Below, piece after piece: positions 1 to 8,165 of a stretch of 41,259 nt of DNA. Numbering within the stretch: the stretch's first letter is position 1; each line of letters opens with the position of its first letter. The stretch is from Deltaproteobacteria bacterium (GTDB taxonomy: Bacteria; Myxococcota_A; UBA9160; SZUA-336), in NCBI GenBank assembly GCA_019311115.1, contig JAFDDB010000013.1:1-41259 (forward strand), given 5' to 3'. The translations under genes and the position numbers were made by a program. The notes below the pieces were generated by a model, which ran no database searches, was not told where the DNA came from, and saw nothing but the letters and a program-made list of their open reading frames with translations.

Positions 1-1
1 C

Positions 2-652
2 GAGGTCGCGCACTTCGCCCGGCCCGGCCAGGCCACGCGCTGCGAGCCGCCCGTCGACCGAAAGGTCTACTGGGTGGCTCCCCACCGCGCGGAGGTGCTC
101 GGGCCCCGGCTCGACGCCTGGCTCGCCGAGCGCGAGCCGCAGCTCCGGCGCTTGCGCCGCCGCTGGTTCGGCGAGCCGTCGCCGCGCGACGCGGTGGACC
201 ACGTGATCGACCTAGCGGCGAGGCGCATCGCCTTCATGCCGGCGGTCGCGGCGTACAAGCGCGCGCACGGGCTGCCCGTCGAGGACCGGGCCCGCGAGCA
301 GGTGGTCCTGGACGGGGTGGCCGAGCGCGCGGGCGAGGCGGGTCTGCAGGCCGAGTCGCTGCGCGAGTCCTTCGAGATCCAGATCGACCTGGCCAAGGCC
401 GTTCAGCGCCGCGCGGCGGGCGAGGACGCCACGCTCGACCTGGCCCAGATCCGCCCCGTCCTGCTCAGCCTGGGGCGGCGTCTGGTCCAGGCCTGCGCCG
501 CCGCGGCCCCCGTAGCGGACGCCGCGCTCCCGCTGGCGCGCCTGGAGCCCCTGGCGCCCTGGCTGAGCGCAGAAGAGCGCGAGCGCATGCGCCAGGGCCT
601 GCTGCTGGCCACGCGGCCCGTAGTCACCGTTCCGGCGCCCGAGGCGCCCTAG
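2..652 (+). CDS. Periplasmic prephenate/arogenate dehydratase-like domain fused to AroQ chorismate mutase, 5'-truncated
   Basis: The reading frame is open from the window edge, so the N-terminus is missing. The first ~55 visible codons resemble the C-terminal end of a periplasmic solute-binding-type cyclohexadienyl dehydratase (PheC-like, with a KVYWVAP stretch and a DAWL...RRRWFG helix). They are followed by an all-helical AroQ-type chorismate mutase with the expected Arg (LAARRIAFM), Lys (AAYKRAHGLPVED), the DRARE segment and a Gln in IQIDLAKAVQ. Chorismate mutase converts chorismate to prephenate, and the dehydratase would make phenylpyruvate or phenylalanine precursors. A GTG at 74 is an in-frame internal codon and not a convincing start, because homology-like sequence continues upstream of it. 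A stop TAG ends the gene and a 190-nt gap separates it from the CBS gene. The mutase assignment is firm; the dehydratase part rests on a short tail. Confidence 0.75.
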   Translation, partial: EVAHFARPGQATRCEPPVDRKVYWVAPHRAEVLGPRLDAWLAEREPQLRRLRRRWFGEPSPRDAVDHVIDLAARRIAFMPAVAAYKRAHGLPVEDRAREQVVLDGVAERAGEAGLQAESLRESFEIQIDLAKAVQRRAAGEDATLDLAQIRPVLLSLGRRLVQACAAAAPVADAALPLARLEPLAPWLSAEERERMRQGLLLATRPVVTVPAPEAP

Positions 653-842
653 GCCGCCCGAGAGCCCGCCCGGACGGCCACCCCGCGCGCGGTGCGCAGG
701 AATGACCCTACACGCGCGCCCCGCGGGGCTTCCCGGCCCCGCTGACGCCCGGCAACCGGTCGATTCCACAGGGATTTCCCTTGCCAATCGGTCCGACAAG
801 TGGTGCAGTTGGGCTGCGAGCAACTTCAAGCGAGGGGTTGCC

Positions 843-1277
843 ATGGGACTGCTTTCCCAGATTCTCCAGACGCGAAGCCGGGTCCTGTACGTACAGGGGC
901 CTCACCAGACGGTAGACACCGTCATCCGCCTGATGGCGGAGCAGCAGATCGGCGCCGTGCCCATCTGCGAGAATGGTCAGCTGATCGGCATCTTCAGCGA
1001 GCGCGACTTCCTGCGCCGGGTGGCGGCGAAGGGACTCGATCCCGCGAGGACGGAGCTGCGGGCGGTCATGACGCCGCACCCGATCACCGCCGCTCCCGAC
1101 GAGGACCGGTTGGTGGCGATCAGCAAGATGCAGGCGATCGGCTGCCGGCATCTGCCCATCCTCGCCAACGGTACGGTGATCGACATGCTCTCGATGCGCG
1201 ATCTGCTCTTCGTCGAGATCGCCGCGCGCGAGCAAGAGGTCGCCGAGCTGCGCCAGTACATCAGCGGGACCTACTGA
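843..1277 (+). CDS. CBS-domain pair protein (inosine-5'-monophosphate dehydrogenase-like regulatory module)
   Basis: A 144-residue protein consisting almost only of two tandem CBS motifs: residues ~1-65 (with QIGAVPICENGQLIGIFSERD) and ~70-135 (VMTPHPITAAPDED..., HLPILANGTVIDMLSMRDL). Such stand-alone CBS pairs bind adenine nucleotides or SAM and act as regulatory subunits; the partner cannot be told here. I chose ATG 843 because the CBS fold begins there and a GAGG-containing stretch lies ~10 nt upstream; the frame is open further upstream but that sequence is not CBS-like. The 653-842 spacer contains a GC palindrome (gccccgcggggc) and a TTGCCA/TGCAGT pair at 781/804 that could be a weak promoter. 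Confidence 0.88.
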   Translation: MGLLSQILQTRSRVLYVQGPHQTVDTVIRLMAEQQIGAVPICENGQLIGIFSERDFLRRVAAKGLDPARTELRAVMTPHPITAAPDEDRLVAISKMQAIGCRHLPILANGTVIDMLSMRDLLFVEIAAREQEVAELRQYISGTY

Positions 1278-1349
1278 CCCGGCCCTGGGCCACGCGCTAT
1301 CGTCCATCGAGCACGCCCGACCTGAACCGGGTGGGGCGGCGAGGGGCGC

Positions 1350-2999
1350 ATGCGCGTCGCACTGGGACAGATCAATACCACCATCGGTGACTACGCCGGC
1401 AACCTGGCCAAGGCGCGAGGCGCGGCCGCGCGCGCGCGCGAGCAGGGCGCCGACCTGCTGCTGCTGCCGGAGCTCGCTCTCTGCGGCTACCCGCCGATGG
1501 ACCTGCTCGAGCGCCCGAGCTTCCTGCGCGGCCAGCGCGAGGCGCTCGACGCCTTGGCCGGCGAGGCGCGCGGCATCGCGATCGTGACCGGCGCGATCGT
1601 CGACGCGCCGGCGGGCTCCACGCGCCCGATCCAGAACGCCGCGGTCGCGCTGGCCGACGGCCGCGTGGCGCACGTGCAGGCCAAGACGCTGCTGCCGACC
1701 TACGACGTGTTCGACGAGGCCCGCTACTTCGAGCCGGCGTCGGAGCGCTCGCTGTGGACCTTCCGGGGTCGGCGCATCGGACTCGCGATCTGCGAGGACC
1801 TGTGGAGCGGCGAGTTCTGGGGCGACCACCCGCCGTACCCGGTGGATCCGATCCGGGAGCTGGCCGACGCCGGAGCCGAGCTGTTGCTCGGCGTGTCGGC
1901 GTCGCCGTGGGAGCAGGAGAAGATCGACCTGCGCGAGCGCATGGTTCGACACGCTGCGGTGTCGCACGGGCTGCCGATCGTGTTCTGCAACCTGGTCGGC
2001 GGCAACGACGAGCTGGTCTTCGACGGCGCGAGCTTCGCGGTCGCGCCGGACGGAACGATGGACCTGCGCATGGCCGCGTTCGACGAGGACCTGGCCGTGG
2101 TGGACCCGTTCGAGCCCCGGCGGGCGCACGAGGGGCCCGCGCCCGTGCGCGTCGACTTGCTCGAGAAGGCGCTGGTCCTCGGAATCCGCGACTACCTGCA
2201 CAAGCTGGGGCTGGAGCGGGCCGTGATCGCCCTTTCCGGCGGGATCGACTCGTCGGTGACCGCCCACCTGGCCACGCTGGCGCTCGGACCCGAGAACGTC
2301 TGCGGGGTGCTCATGCCCGGTCCGTTCTCGTCGGAGCACAGCATCAGCGACGCCGAGGGTCTGGCCGAGGCCATGGGCATGGAGACCCGCACCGTGCGCA
2401 TCGACTCGATCTACAAGGGCTTCCTCGAGCAGTTCCGCGTGCTGTTCGGAGCGGCCGAGAGCTACGGGCTGACGCAGGAGAACCTGCAGGCGCGCATCCG
2501 CGGCACGCTGCTCATGGCGGTGAGCAACTACGAGGACCGCATCGTCCTGGGGACGGGCAACAAGAGCGAGCTTTCCGTTGGCTACACCACGCTCTACGGC
2601 GACCTGATCGGCGGAGTCGCGGTGCTCGGCGACGTGCTGAAGCGCGACGTCTACGCACTGGCCCGCCACGCGAACCGCGACGGCATGCGCATCCCGCAGA
2701 ACGCCATCGACAAGCCGCCCTCGGCCGAGCTGGCGCCGGACCAGCTCGACACGGACTCGCTGCCCGGCTACGACGCGCTCGACGCCGTGCTCGAGGCGGC
2801 CGTCGAGCGGCGGCACGCGGGCGACGAGATCGAGCCGCCGCCGGGAGCCAGCGCCGCCGACGTGGCCTGGGTGTTGCGCGCGATCGACCGCAACGAGTAC
2901 AAGCGCCGGCAGGCGCCGTTGATCCTGCGCGTCAGCTCCAAGGCGTTCGGGACCGGACGCAGGATCCCGATCGTGCACCGCAGCGGCTGGGGCCTGTAG
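1350..2999 (+). CDS. nadE: Glutamine-dependent NAD+ synthetase
   Basis: This 549-residue protein has the two-domain architecture of glutamine-hydrolysing NAD+ synthetase, which amidates deamido-NAD to NAD+ in the cytoplasm. The N-terminal nitrilase/CN-hydrolase domain (1-~265) shows the Glu-Lys-Cys triad: E41 in LLLPELALCGYPP, K112 in AKTLLPTYD, C148 in LAICEDLW. The C-terminal ATP-pyrophosphatase domain carries the P-loop SGGIDSS near residue 297 and GTGNKSELSVGY. Length fits the family. A TATCGT hexamer at 1298 and GAGGGG before the ATG could serve as -10 and ribosome-binding site. The next gene starts 6 nt after the stop, so the two are probably co-transcribed. Confidence 0.95.
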   Translation: MRVALGQINTTIGDYAGNLAKARGAAARAREQGADLLLLPELALCGYPPMDLLERPSFLRGQREALDALAGEARGIAIVTGAIVDAPAGSTRPIQNAAVALADGRVAHVQAKTLLPTYDVFDEARYFEPASERSLWTFRGRRIGLAICEDLWSGEFWGDHPPYPVDPIRELADAGAELLLGVSASPWEQEKIDLRERMVRHAAVSHGLPIVFCNLVGGNDELVFDGASFAVAPDGTMDLRMAAFDEDLAVVDPFEPRRAHEGPAPVRVDLLEKALVLGIRDYLHKLGLERAVIALSGGIDSSVTAHLATLALGPENVCGVLMPGPFSSEHSISDAEGLAEAMGMETRTVRIDSIYKGFLEQFRVLFGAAESYGLTQENLQARIRGTLLMAVSNYEDRIVLGTGNKSELSVGYTTLYGDLIGGVAVLGDVLKRDVYALARHANRDGMRIPQNAIDKPPSAELAPDQLDTDSLPGYDALDAVLEAAVERRHAGDEIEPPPGASAADVAWVLRAIDRNEYKRRQAPLILRVSSKAFGTGRRIPIVHRSGWGL

Positions 3000-3005
3000 C
3001 CGGGA

Positions 3006-4370
3006 ATGCGCAACCGGCTGGGGATCGTCGCGTGCCTCGCGCTCCTGACGGCCTGCGCCGTGCTGATGCCGGAGTCCTGGCAGCTGCGCGGCTGGCAGCG
3101 GCAGGCCTCGCAGCTGCGTGGCCTGAGCTTCGACGTCGGCCCGCCGCTGAAGCTCCGCCACGTCACCGCCGACGAGGTACACGCCATCCTGACCCGCGAG
3201 ATGGCCGCCAGCTACCCGGCCGACTACGTCGCCGCCTACGAGCGCGCCTACAAGGCGCTCGGACTTCTGCCGCGCGAGCTCGACCTGGTCAAGACGCTGC
3301 TGGAACTCCAGCGCGACCAGATCGTGGGCCTCTACACGCCCTCGGACGACGTGATGTACGTGCGCCGCGACTTGCCGCCGGGCCAGGACGACATCGACAC
3401 CATCGTCATCCACGAGTTGGTCCACGCTCTGCAGGCGAGGCACTTCCCGCAGTCGATGGGGATCCTGCGCGGGCTCCGCCACAACGACGACGTGGCCGCG
3501 GGCATCGCCGCCGCGACCGAGGGCGACGCGTCGCTCACGATGCTGGGCGTGCCCGACGACGACCTGCCGCTCCACCGCGACCTGCGCAGCGCCAGGCGCG
3601 TGCGCCGGATCATGATGGTCGACCTCGAGCACCCGACGGGCGGGTTCGCCCGCGCGCCGCGGCTGCTTCAGCGCTCGCTGATCTTCCCGTACGCGGAAGG
3701 AACCGTCGTCGCCGCGCTCTACTACCAGCAGGGCGGCAACTGGGGCCTCGACCGCATGATGACCGACCCGCCGCTGTCGTCGCTGCACTTCTTCGAGCCG
3801 GAGCTGGGAGCCGGCGAGGGCTTCCCCGTCGAGTTCGTCGGCCTGCCGCTCGAGCCGCTGGCCGCGGCCGTGCCCGCAGGCTGCGCTCCGGGTCATCACA
3901 ACGTGGCGGGCGCGCTCGGCCTGCGCGTGCTCTTCGAGGTCCACGTCGAGGACGCGACCGAAGAGGAGATCACCGGCGTCGTCTCCAGCTGGAGAGGCGA
4001 CCGCTTCCTCCACGTCGGCTGCCCCGACGGTGACGGCTTCTTCTGGCTGACGCGCTGGGCCAGCGCCCGCGACGCGCAGCGGTTCGCCGCGCTCTACGAG
4101 CGCGCGGCCCCGTCCATCGCCAGCAACGCCGAGCTGGCGGCGCCCCCCGCCGTGCGGGTTGAAGGCCGGCAGGCCGTGGTCTTCACTTCCCGCCTGTCCG
4201 AAGCGCTCCCCGTCGTGCTCCACGGCACGCGCGTGCGCGCCTACCACAGCTTCGGCGCCTGGCTCCGCGACGACTGCTTCCCGGAGTCTCCGTGCCCGGG
4301 CCCCGGCTGGGGCGCCGCTACTGGCAGAGGTAGGGCTCGCCGAAGTGGACCGCGCCCTGCGGCGCGGTGA
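3006..4370 (+). CDS. Putative zinc metalloprotease lipoprotein (HELVHALQ motif)
   Basis: A 454-residue protein beginning with a short lipoprotein signal (LALLTAC, lipobox Cys at residue ~17). A gluzincin-type HExxH motif is visible: H136-E137-x-x-H140 in VIHELVHALQ, with a candidate third ligand Glu ~32 residues later (AATEGDA). The protein is otherwise unfamiliar; a lipid-anchored envelope metallopeptidase is inferred. It follows nadE by 6 nt. The last 53 nt overlap the convergent gene ending at 4318; the C-terminal ~18 codons are low-complexity (GRGRARRSGPRPAAR) and may be read-through past the natural domain end, but no earlier stop exists in frame. Confidence 0.8.
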   Translation: MRNRLGIVACLALLTACAVLMPESWQLRGWQRQASQLRGLSFDVGPPLKLRHVTADEVHAILTREMAASYPADYVAAYERAYKALGLLPRELDLVKTLLELQRDQIVGLYTPSDDVMYVRRDLPPGQDDIDTIVIHELVHALQARHFPQSMGILRGLRHNDDVAAGIAAATEGDASLTMLGVPDDDLPLHRDLRSARRVRRIMMVDLEHPTGGFARAPRLLQRSLIFPYAEGTVVAALYYQQGGNWGLDRMMTDPPLSSLHFFEPELGAGEGFPVEFVGLPLEPLAAAVPAGCAPGHHNVAGALGLRVLFEVHVEDATEEEITGVVSSWRGDRFLHVGCPDGDGFFWLTRWASARDAQRFAALYERAAPSIASNAELAAPPAVRVEGRQAVVFTSRLSEALPVVLHGTRVRAYHSFGAWLRDDCFPESPCPGPGWGAATGRGRARRSGPRPAAR

Positions 4371-5304
4371 AGCCCGACCACTCGACCAGTGCCAGCGCGT
4401 CGCGCGTGTCACAGGATCCGTTGCGGTCAACGTCGCAGTAGAGCGAGTCGAACGACCCTGCGGGAGGGCTGAAGCCGGCGTGCCGCACGATCTCGAGGGA
4501 GTCGGACGCGTTGATCTTGCAATCGCGATTCACGTCGCCGCAGAGGCAGGCGCGCGGGATTCCGTGGGGGCCGGGTGTCTGGGAGGTTCTCTGGGTGTTC
4601 ACCTCCTGTCCGGGATTCGCGATCTCCGGGCAGTTGTCGAGCCGGTCGACCACCGAGTCCCCATCCAGATCGGGAGCGTCGATCTGCAGCGTGGACACGA
4701 GGAGCGACCCTTGCATCCCCGGCGGGTAGAAGCCGATCGTCGTCGCAGCGACCTGGTACACGTAGGTACCCGGCGGGAGCGTCCGGCTCTCGCCGACCTC
4801 GGGCGGCGAGACCGAGGACAACGAGGCACTCAGCACCTCGATGCCCGAGTCCGCCGCAGTGAGAGACGCATCCATGCTGTAGAACTGGTTGTCCGAAAGG
4901 CCGAACAGCCACAGCGTCACGTCGTGCTCCGCCGTCAGGGCGACGTAGAACCTGGCGCTCCCTGCACTGACCGCGCTCGGTACCCCCGCAGTATTCTGAT
5001 CTCCGGCCGAGCGAAGTCCGATCCGCACGAGATCCGACTCCACGATGAGCATCATGTTTCCCTCGACGCTGGCACCGCAGGCAGTGCCAAGCGGCAGCGT
5101 CGCCGCCCGGGCGCCCGATCCGCTGACGTCGCTGTCTTCTACGACGCCCCGGGAGCACATCACCCGGGCGGACACCTGGAGGCCGGCCGGGTCGGGCGCA
5201 ACGACGAGGTCGGCCCGCGCCGCACCGGCCACCGTCGCCAGCAGGACCGACAGCAGGACCGACAAGGCACCGGTCCGGATCAGGGAGTCGCGAATCGATG
5301 CCAC
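4318..5304 (-). CDS. Secreted protein with thrombospondin-type-3 and dockerin-like calcium-binding repeats
   Basis: A 328-residue exported protein. It has an N-terminal signal peptide (hydrophobic core to ~residue 27, then GAARA|D). A beta-rich domain of unknown function follows (~33-215). A TSP3-type repeat (DLDGDSVVDRLDNCPEIANPGQE) comes next, then a Cys-rich dockerin-like pair with loops CGDVNRDCKINASDSLEI and CDVDRNGSCDTRDALAL, and the chain ends in PYLCQ. The same C-terminal module occurs twice in the metallophosphoesterase at 38.2-40.4 kb. Such repeats bind Ca2+ extracellularly; function is otherwise unknown. The start is GTG at 5304, 6 nt downstream of a TAAAAT hexamer with no Shine-Dalgarno, suggesting a leaderless mRNA. 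It is convergent and overlaps by 53 nt with the metalloprotease gene. Confidence 0.85.
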   Translation of the reverse strand: MASIRDSLIRTGALSVLLSVLLATVAGAARADLVVAPDPAGLQVSARVMCSRGVVEDSDVSGSGARAATLPLGTACGASVEGNMMLIVESDLVRIGLRSAGDQNTAGVPSAVSAGSARFYVALTAEHDVTLWLFGLSDNQFYSMDASLTAADSGIEVLSASLSSVSPPEVGESRTLPPGTYVYQVAATTIGFYPPGMQGSLLVSTLQIDAPDLDGDSVVDRLDNCPEIANPGQEVNTQRTSQTPGPHGIPRACLCGDVNRDCKINASDSLEIVRHAGFSPPAGSFDSLYCDVDRNGSCDTRDALALVEWSGFTAPQGAVHFGEPYLCQ

Positions 5305-5310
5305 TCGCCG

Positions 5311-5316
5311 ATTTTA
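5311..5316 (-). promoter_or_regulatory. -10-like hexamer TAAAAT for a leaderless start
   Basis: On the minus strand TAAAAT is followed by exactly six bases and then the GTG start of the secreted repeat protein. With normal -10 to +1 spacing, transcription would begin at or next to the G of GTG. There is no purine-rich ribosome-binding site. No good -35 is visible. Confidence 0.5.
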
Positions 5317-5379
5317 CGCGGCTGGCCGAGTGACTGAGGTGTCCTCCGTCACGTCCGCCGGTGGACCGACGGGCCGGAC

Positions 5380-5409
5380 GTGCGGAGTCGAGAGCCCTTC
5401 CGCTACGCT
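5380..5409 (+). promoter_or_regulatory. Promoter of tRNA-Arg(TCT): GTGCGG-N18-TACGCT
   Basis: GTGCGG (5380) and TACGCT (5404) are separated by 18 bp, and the tRNA begins 9 bp after the -10. The same two hexamers, spacer length and -10 to tRNA distance recur before the truncated tRNA-Arg at 40469. That recurrence is the main evidence. The -35 is unlike TTGACA. Confidence 0.55.
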
Positions 5410-5418
5410 CCCTTCCAC

Positions 5419-5495
5419 GCGCCCGTAGCTCAATTGGATAGAGCAGCGGGTTTCTACCCCGCCGGTTGGGGGTTCGAGTCCTCCCGGGCGTACCA
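5419..5495 (+). tRNA. tRNA-Arg (anticodon TCT)
   Basis: A full cloverleaf can be drawn: acceptor GCGCCCG pairs with CGGGCGT (first pair G-U), D stem GCTC/GAGC, anticodon stem GCGGG/CCCGC with loop TTTCTAC (anticodon TCT, codon AGA), T stem GGGGG/CCTCC with loop TTCGAGT, discriminator A and an encoded CCA. It lies between the divergent repeat-protein gene and the end of the methyltransferase gene on the other strand. Confidence 0.97.
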
Positions 5496-5516
5496 GGGCG
5501 CGCACGCGTCGGCGCT

Positions 5517-6131
5517 TCAGGAGCGCTTGAAGCCGGTGGCGATGAACGGGCGACCGCCGTGCAGGTGGGGCGAGCCCGGCTGCCAGTCGAGGGTGAAGCG
5601 GGTCGAGAGGTTCTCGAGCGGCTCCCAGGGCTTTCGCGACAGGTCGGCGCGCGCGATCCACTCGGTGCAGAGCGTCTGTGCCACGCGGCGGTCGGCGTGG
5701 ACGTCGAAGATCGTGAACTGGCCGCCGGGGCGGAGCTGGTCGAAGGTGTGCTCCACGACGCGTTGCCAGTCGGGCACCACGCTCAGGGCGAGCGAGCACA
5801 CGACGTGGTCGAAGGGCGGGCCCAGCTTCTCCGCGTCGACCGTGCGGGCGTCGGCTTCGACCAAGGTGACGTTCTGCCAGCCCTCCCGGTCGACGCGCTT
5901 GCGGGCGCGGCGCAGCATGCCAGCGGAGAAGTCGACGCCGACCAGGCGTGCGGATCCGCCGCCGAGCCGGGTGCGTAGCGGCGCGAAGTCCTGGCCCGTG
6001 CCGCAGGCCGGGATGAGCACCGAGGGCCCCACGTCGGGGCGCAGGGTCTCCGCGACGCGCTCGCGGGAGGGACGGTACACGCGCTCGATGGACGCGTCGT
6101 AGAAGAGCGCGAAGACGTCGTACCCGTTCAC
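5517..6131 (-). CDS. Class I SAM-dependent methyltransferase
   Basis: A 204-residue protein with a Rossmann-like methyltransferase core: motif I VLIPACGTGQD near residues 39-49, the acidic strand end VGVDFSAGML, motif IV-like FDHVVCSLALS, and an LRPGGQF post-motif. The family methylates small molecules or quinone-like substrates; the substrate is not evident. GTG start at 6131; the upstream neighbour ends 22 nt before it, so the dienelactone hydrolase and this gene probably share a transcript. The stop is 21 nt from the convergent tRNA-Arg. Confidence 0.85.
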   Translation of the reverse strand: MNGYDVFALFYDASIERVYRPSRERVAETLRPDVGPSVLIPACGTGQDFAPLRTRLGGGSARLVGVDFSAGMLRRARKRVDREGWQNVTLVEADARTVDAEKLGPPFDHVVCSLALSVVPDWQRVVEHTFDQLRPGGQFTIFDVHADRRVAQTLCTEWIARADLSRKPWEPLENLSTRFTLDWQPGSPHLHGGRPFIATGFKRS

Positions 6132-6153
6132 GTGCGACTCCAGGACCGAGCGG

Positions 6154-6888
6154 TCAGGCCTGCAGCTGGCGCGCGAAGACCTCGAAGCTGCGCTTCCAGA
6201 CGTCTTCGGCTGCGTCCTCGACGTACGCGTCCCGTTCGGGGAAGCAGAAGCCGTGACCGGTGCCGGGGTAGGTGTCGATCGCGGCGTCGACGCCGTGCTC
6301 GGCGAACGTCTTGCGCAGGGTCTCGAGCGTGCTGTCGGCGACCCACTCGTCCTGCTCGGCGAAGGCGAAGAACATCTCCCCCTTCACGTTCGGCGCCAGG
6401 CGGTGGGGGGTGTCGGTCTCGTCGGTCACGATGCCGACGCCGTAGCAGGACACCGTGGCGCGGAAGTCTTCGGCGTAGGTCCCCGCCACCGACATGACGA
6501 ACTGGCCGCTCATGCAGTAGCCGATGCAGCCCTTGGGGCCGTCGGACGCCGCGGCCTGGCCGCGCAGCGCCCCCAGCAGTGAGCCCGTGTCGGCGAGCAC
6601 GCCCGCGTTCGAGAGGCTCCGCATGTGGCCGAACATCTTCTTGCGGCCCCCTTCATCAAGGCTGGTGCGGTCCAGCCGCACGCGGCCCCGGCGGTAGTAC
6701 AAGTCGGGCAGGGCGCAGTAGTAGCCCTGGTCGGCGATCCGCCGCGTGAATCCGCGCAGCTCTTCGCGGATCCCGGGCGCGTCCATGTACAGCACCACCA
6801 CGGGGAAGGGGCCCGGATCGTCGGGCCAGGCGACGAAGGTCTCCATCTCGCCGTCGGCGGTGGAGACGTGCAGGTGCTGCTCGTTCAC
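6154..6888 (-). CDS. Dienelactone hydrolase family protein
   Basis: A 244-residue alpha/beta hydrolase with the dienelactone-hydrolase catalytic triad: C125 in GYCMSGQ, D180 in EQDEW and H212 in GTGHGF. The nucleophile elbow has Ser-Gly where many family members have Gly-Gly. DLH enzymes open lactone rings in chlorocatechol degradation, but many homologues act on unknown carboxylic esters. The GTG start is preceded by GAGGAG at 6897-6902, and a CATACT hexamer at 6923-6928 on the minus strand could be the -10. The gene is divergent from purH across a 106-bp gap. Confidence 0.88.
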   Translation of the reverse strand: MNEQHLHVSTADGEMETFVAWPDDPGPFPVVVLYMDAPGIREELRGFTRRIADQGYYCALPDLYYRRGRVRLDRTSLDEGGRKKMFGHMRSLSNAGVLADTGSLLGALRGQAAASDGPKGCIGYCMSGQFVMSVAGTYAEDFRATVSCYGVGIVTDETDTPHRLAPNVKGEMFFAFAEQDEWVADSTLETLRKTFAEHGVDAAIDTYPGTGHGFCFPERDAYVEDAAEDVWKRSFEVFARQLQA

Positions 6889-6994
6889 GGCTTGCTCCTC
6901 GCCCGGCGCTCCGGGCGGCGCGAGTATGGCCGCGAACCGGCCGGCCCTTCAAGGTCTGCTACCCTGCCGCCCGCAGGCCCCCCGGAGGACCCGG

Positions 6995-8152
6995 ATGCGA
7001 CTCAAGTACGGCACCAACCCCCAGCAGCCCTTCGCCGAGGCCGGCCCGCTCGAGGGCGCATCCTCGCCGTTCGAGCTGCGCAACGGCACGCCGTCGATGA
7101 TCAACCTGCTCGACGCGCTGAACGCCTGGCAGTTGGTGCGTGAGCTGCGCGGCGCCCTGGGGCTGCCTGCGGCCGCCAGCTTCAAGCACGTGTCGCCCGC
7201 CGGCGCGGCCGTGGCCACTCCGCTCGACGACGACCTGGCCCGCGCCTACGAGGTCGAGGGACGCGAGCTCACGCCGGCCGCCGTCGCCTACGTGCGCGCA
7301 CGCGGGGCGGATCCCAAGTGCTCGTTCGGCGACGTGGTGGCGCTCTCGGACCGCGTCGACGTCGAGACCGCCGGTTTCCTGAAGGGCGTGGTCTCGGACG
7401 CGATCATCGCGCCCGGCTACGACTCGGACGCGCTCAAGATCCTGTCGGCCAAGAAGGGCGGGGGTTTCATCGTCCTCGAAGCCGACCCCGACTTCATCCC
7501 GCCGGAGCGCGAGAGCCGGGAGGTCTTCGGCGTGAAGCTGGTGCAGGACCGCAACTCCGTGCCGCTGACGCTCGACGTGCTGAAGGACGTGGTCTGCGGT
7601 CAGGTCGACGACGACGCGCGTCGCGACCTGCTGCTGGGGCTGATCTCGCTCAAGTACACGCAGTCCAACTCGATGGGCTACGCCAGCGGCGGGCAGATGA
7701 TCGGGATCGGCGCCGGCCAGCAGTCGCGCGTCGACTGCACCAAGCTCGCCGGTGGCAAGGCCGACGTCTGGCAGTTGGGCCGCCACCCCAAGGTGCTGGA
7801 GCTGAGCTTCCAGCGCGGCGTCAAGCGGCAGGACCGCATCAACTGGCGCGTGCGCTACATCGAGGGCGACCTGACGGCGGGCGAGACGGAGGCGCTCGGG
7901 GCCGCGCTCGACCAGCCGCTGGACCCGCTCACCGCCGACGAGAAGTCGGAGTGGCTGTCGCGCGTGGACGGCGTGTCGCTGGTCTCGGACGCGTTCATTC
8001 CATTCCGCGACAACATCGACCACGCCGCGCGCCACGGCGTGCGCTACGTGGCGCAGCCCGGTGGCTCGAACCGCGACGCCGAGGTCGAGGCGGCCTGCCG
8101 CGAGTACGGCATGGCCATGGTGCACACGGGTGTGCGCCTCTTCCACCACTAG
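6995..8152 (+). CDS. purH: Phosphoribosylaminoimidazolecarboxamide (AICAR) formyltransferase, stand-alone PurH domain
   Basis: A 385-residue protein matching only the AICAR-transformylase half of PurH: it begins RLKYGTNPQQPFAE and has SFKHVSPAGAAVA, the SLKYTQSNSMGYASGGQMIGIGAGQQSR segment (quoted in parts: KYTQSNSM, GQMIGIGAGQQ), SDAFIPFRDN and HGVRYVAQPGGS. It formylates AICAR with 10-formyl-THF in purine biosynthesis. The IMP cyclohydrolase domain of bifunctional PurH (~140-200 N-terminal residues) is absent, so that activity must be encoded elsewhere. ATG 6995 was chosen because GGAGG lies 6 nt upstream at 6984-6988 and the conserved N-terminus begins there. TACCCT at 6960 is a possible -10. 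The next gene starts 13 nt after the stop. Confidence 0.93.
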   Translation: MRLKYGTNPQQPFAEAGPLEGASSPFELRNGTPSMINLLDALNAWQLVRELRGALGLPAAASFKHVSPAGAAVATPLDDDLARAYEVEGRELTPAAVAYVRARGADPKCSFGDVVALSDRVDVETAGFLKGVVSDAIIAPGYDSDALKILSAKKGGGFIVLEADPDFIPPERESREVFGVKLVQDRNSVPLTLDVLKDVVCGQVDDDARRDLLLGLISLKYTQSNSMGYASGGQMIGIGAGQQSRVDCTKLAGGKADVWQLGRHPKVLELSFQRGVKRQDRINWRVRYIEGDLTAGETEALGAALDQPLDPLTADEKSEWLSRVDGVSLVSDAFIPFRDNIDHAARHGVRYVAQPGGSNRDAEVEAACREYGMAMVHTGVRLFHH

Positions 8153-8165
8153 CGGGCGCGCTTCT

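Noticed and set aside
708-4430. A 1240-codon open frame on the minus strand opposite the CBS, nadE and metalloprotease genes
   Set aside because: It is Arg/Gly/His/Val-rich low-complexity translation with no domain, and lies antisense to three genes with clear motifs. It is a typical GC-rich shadow frame.
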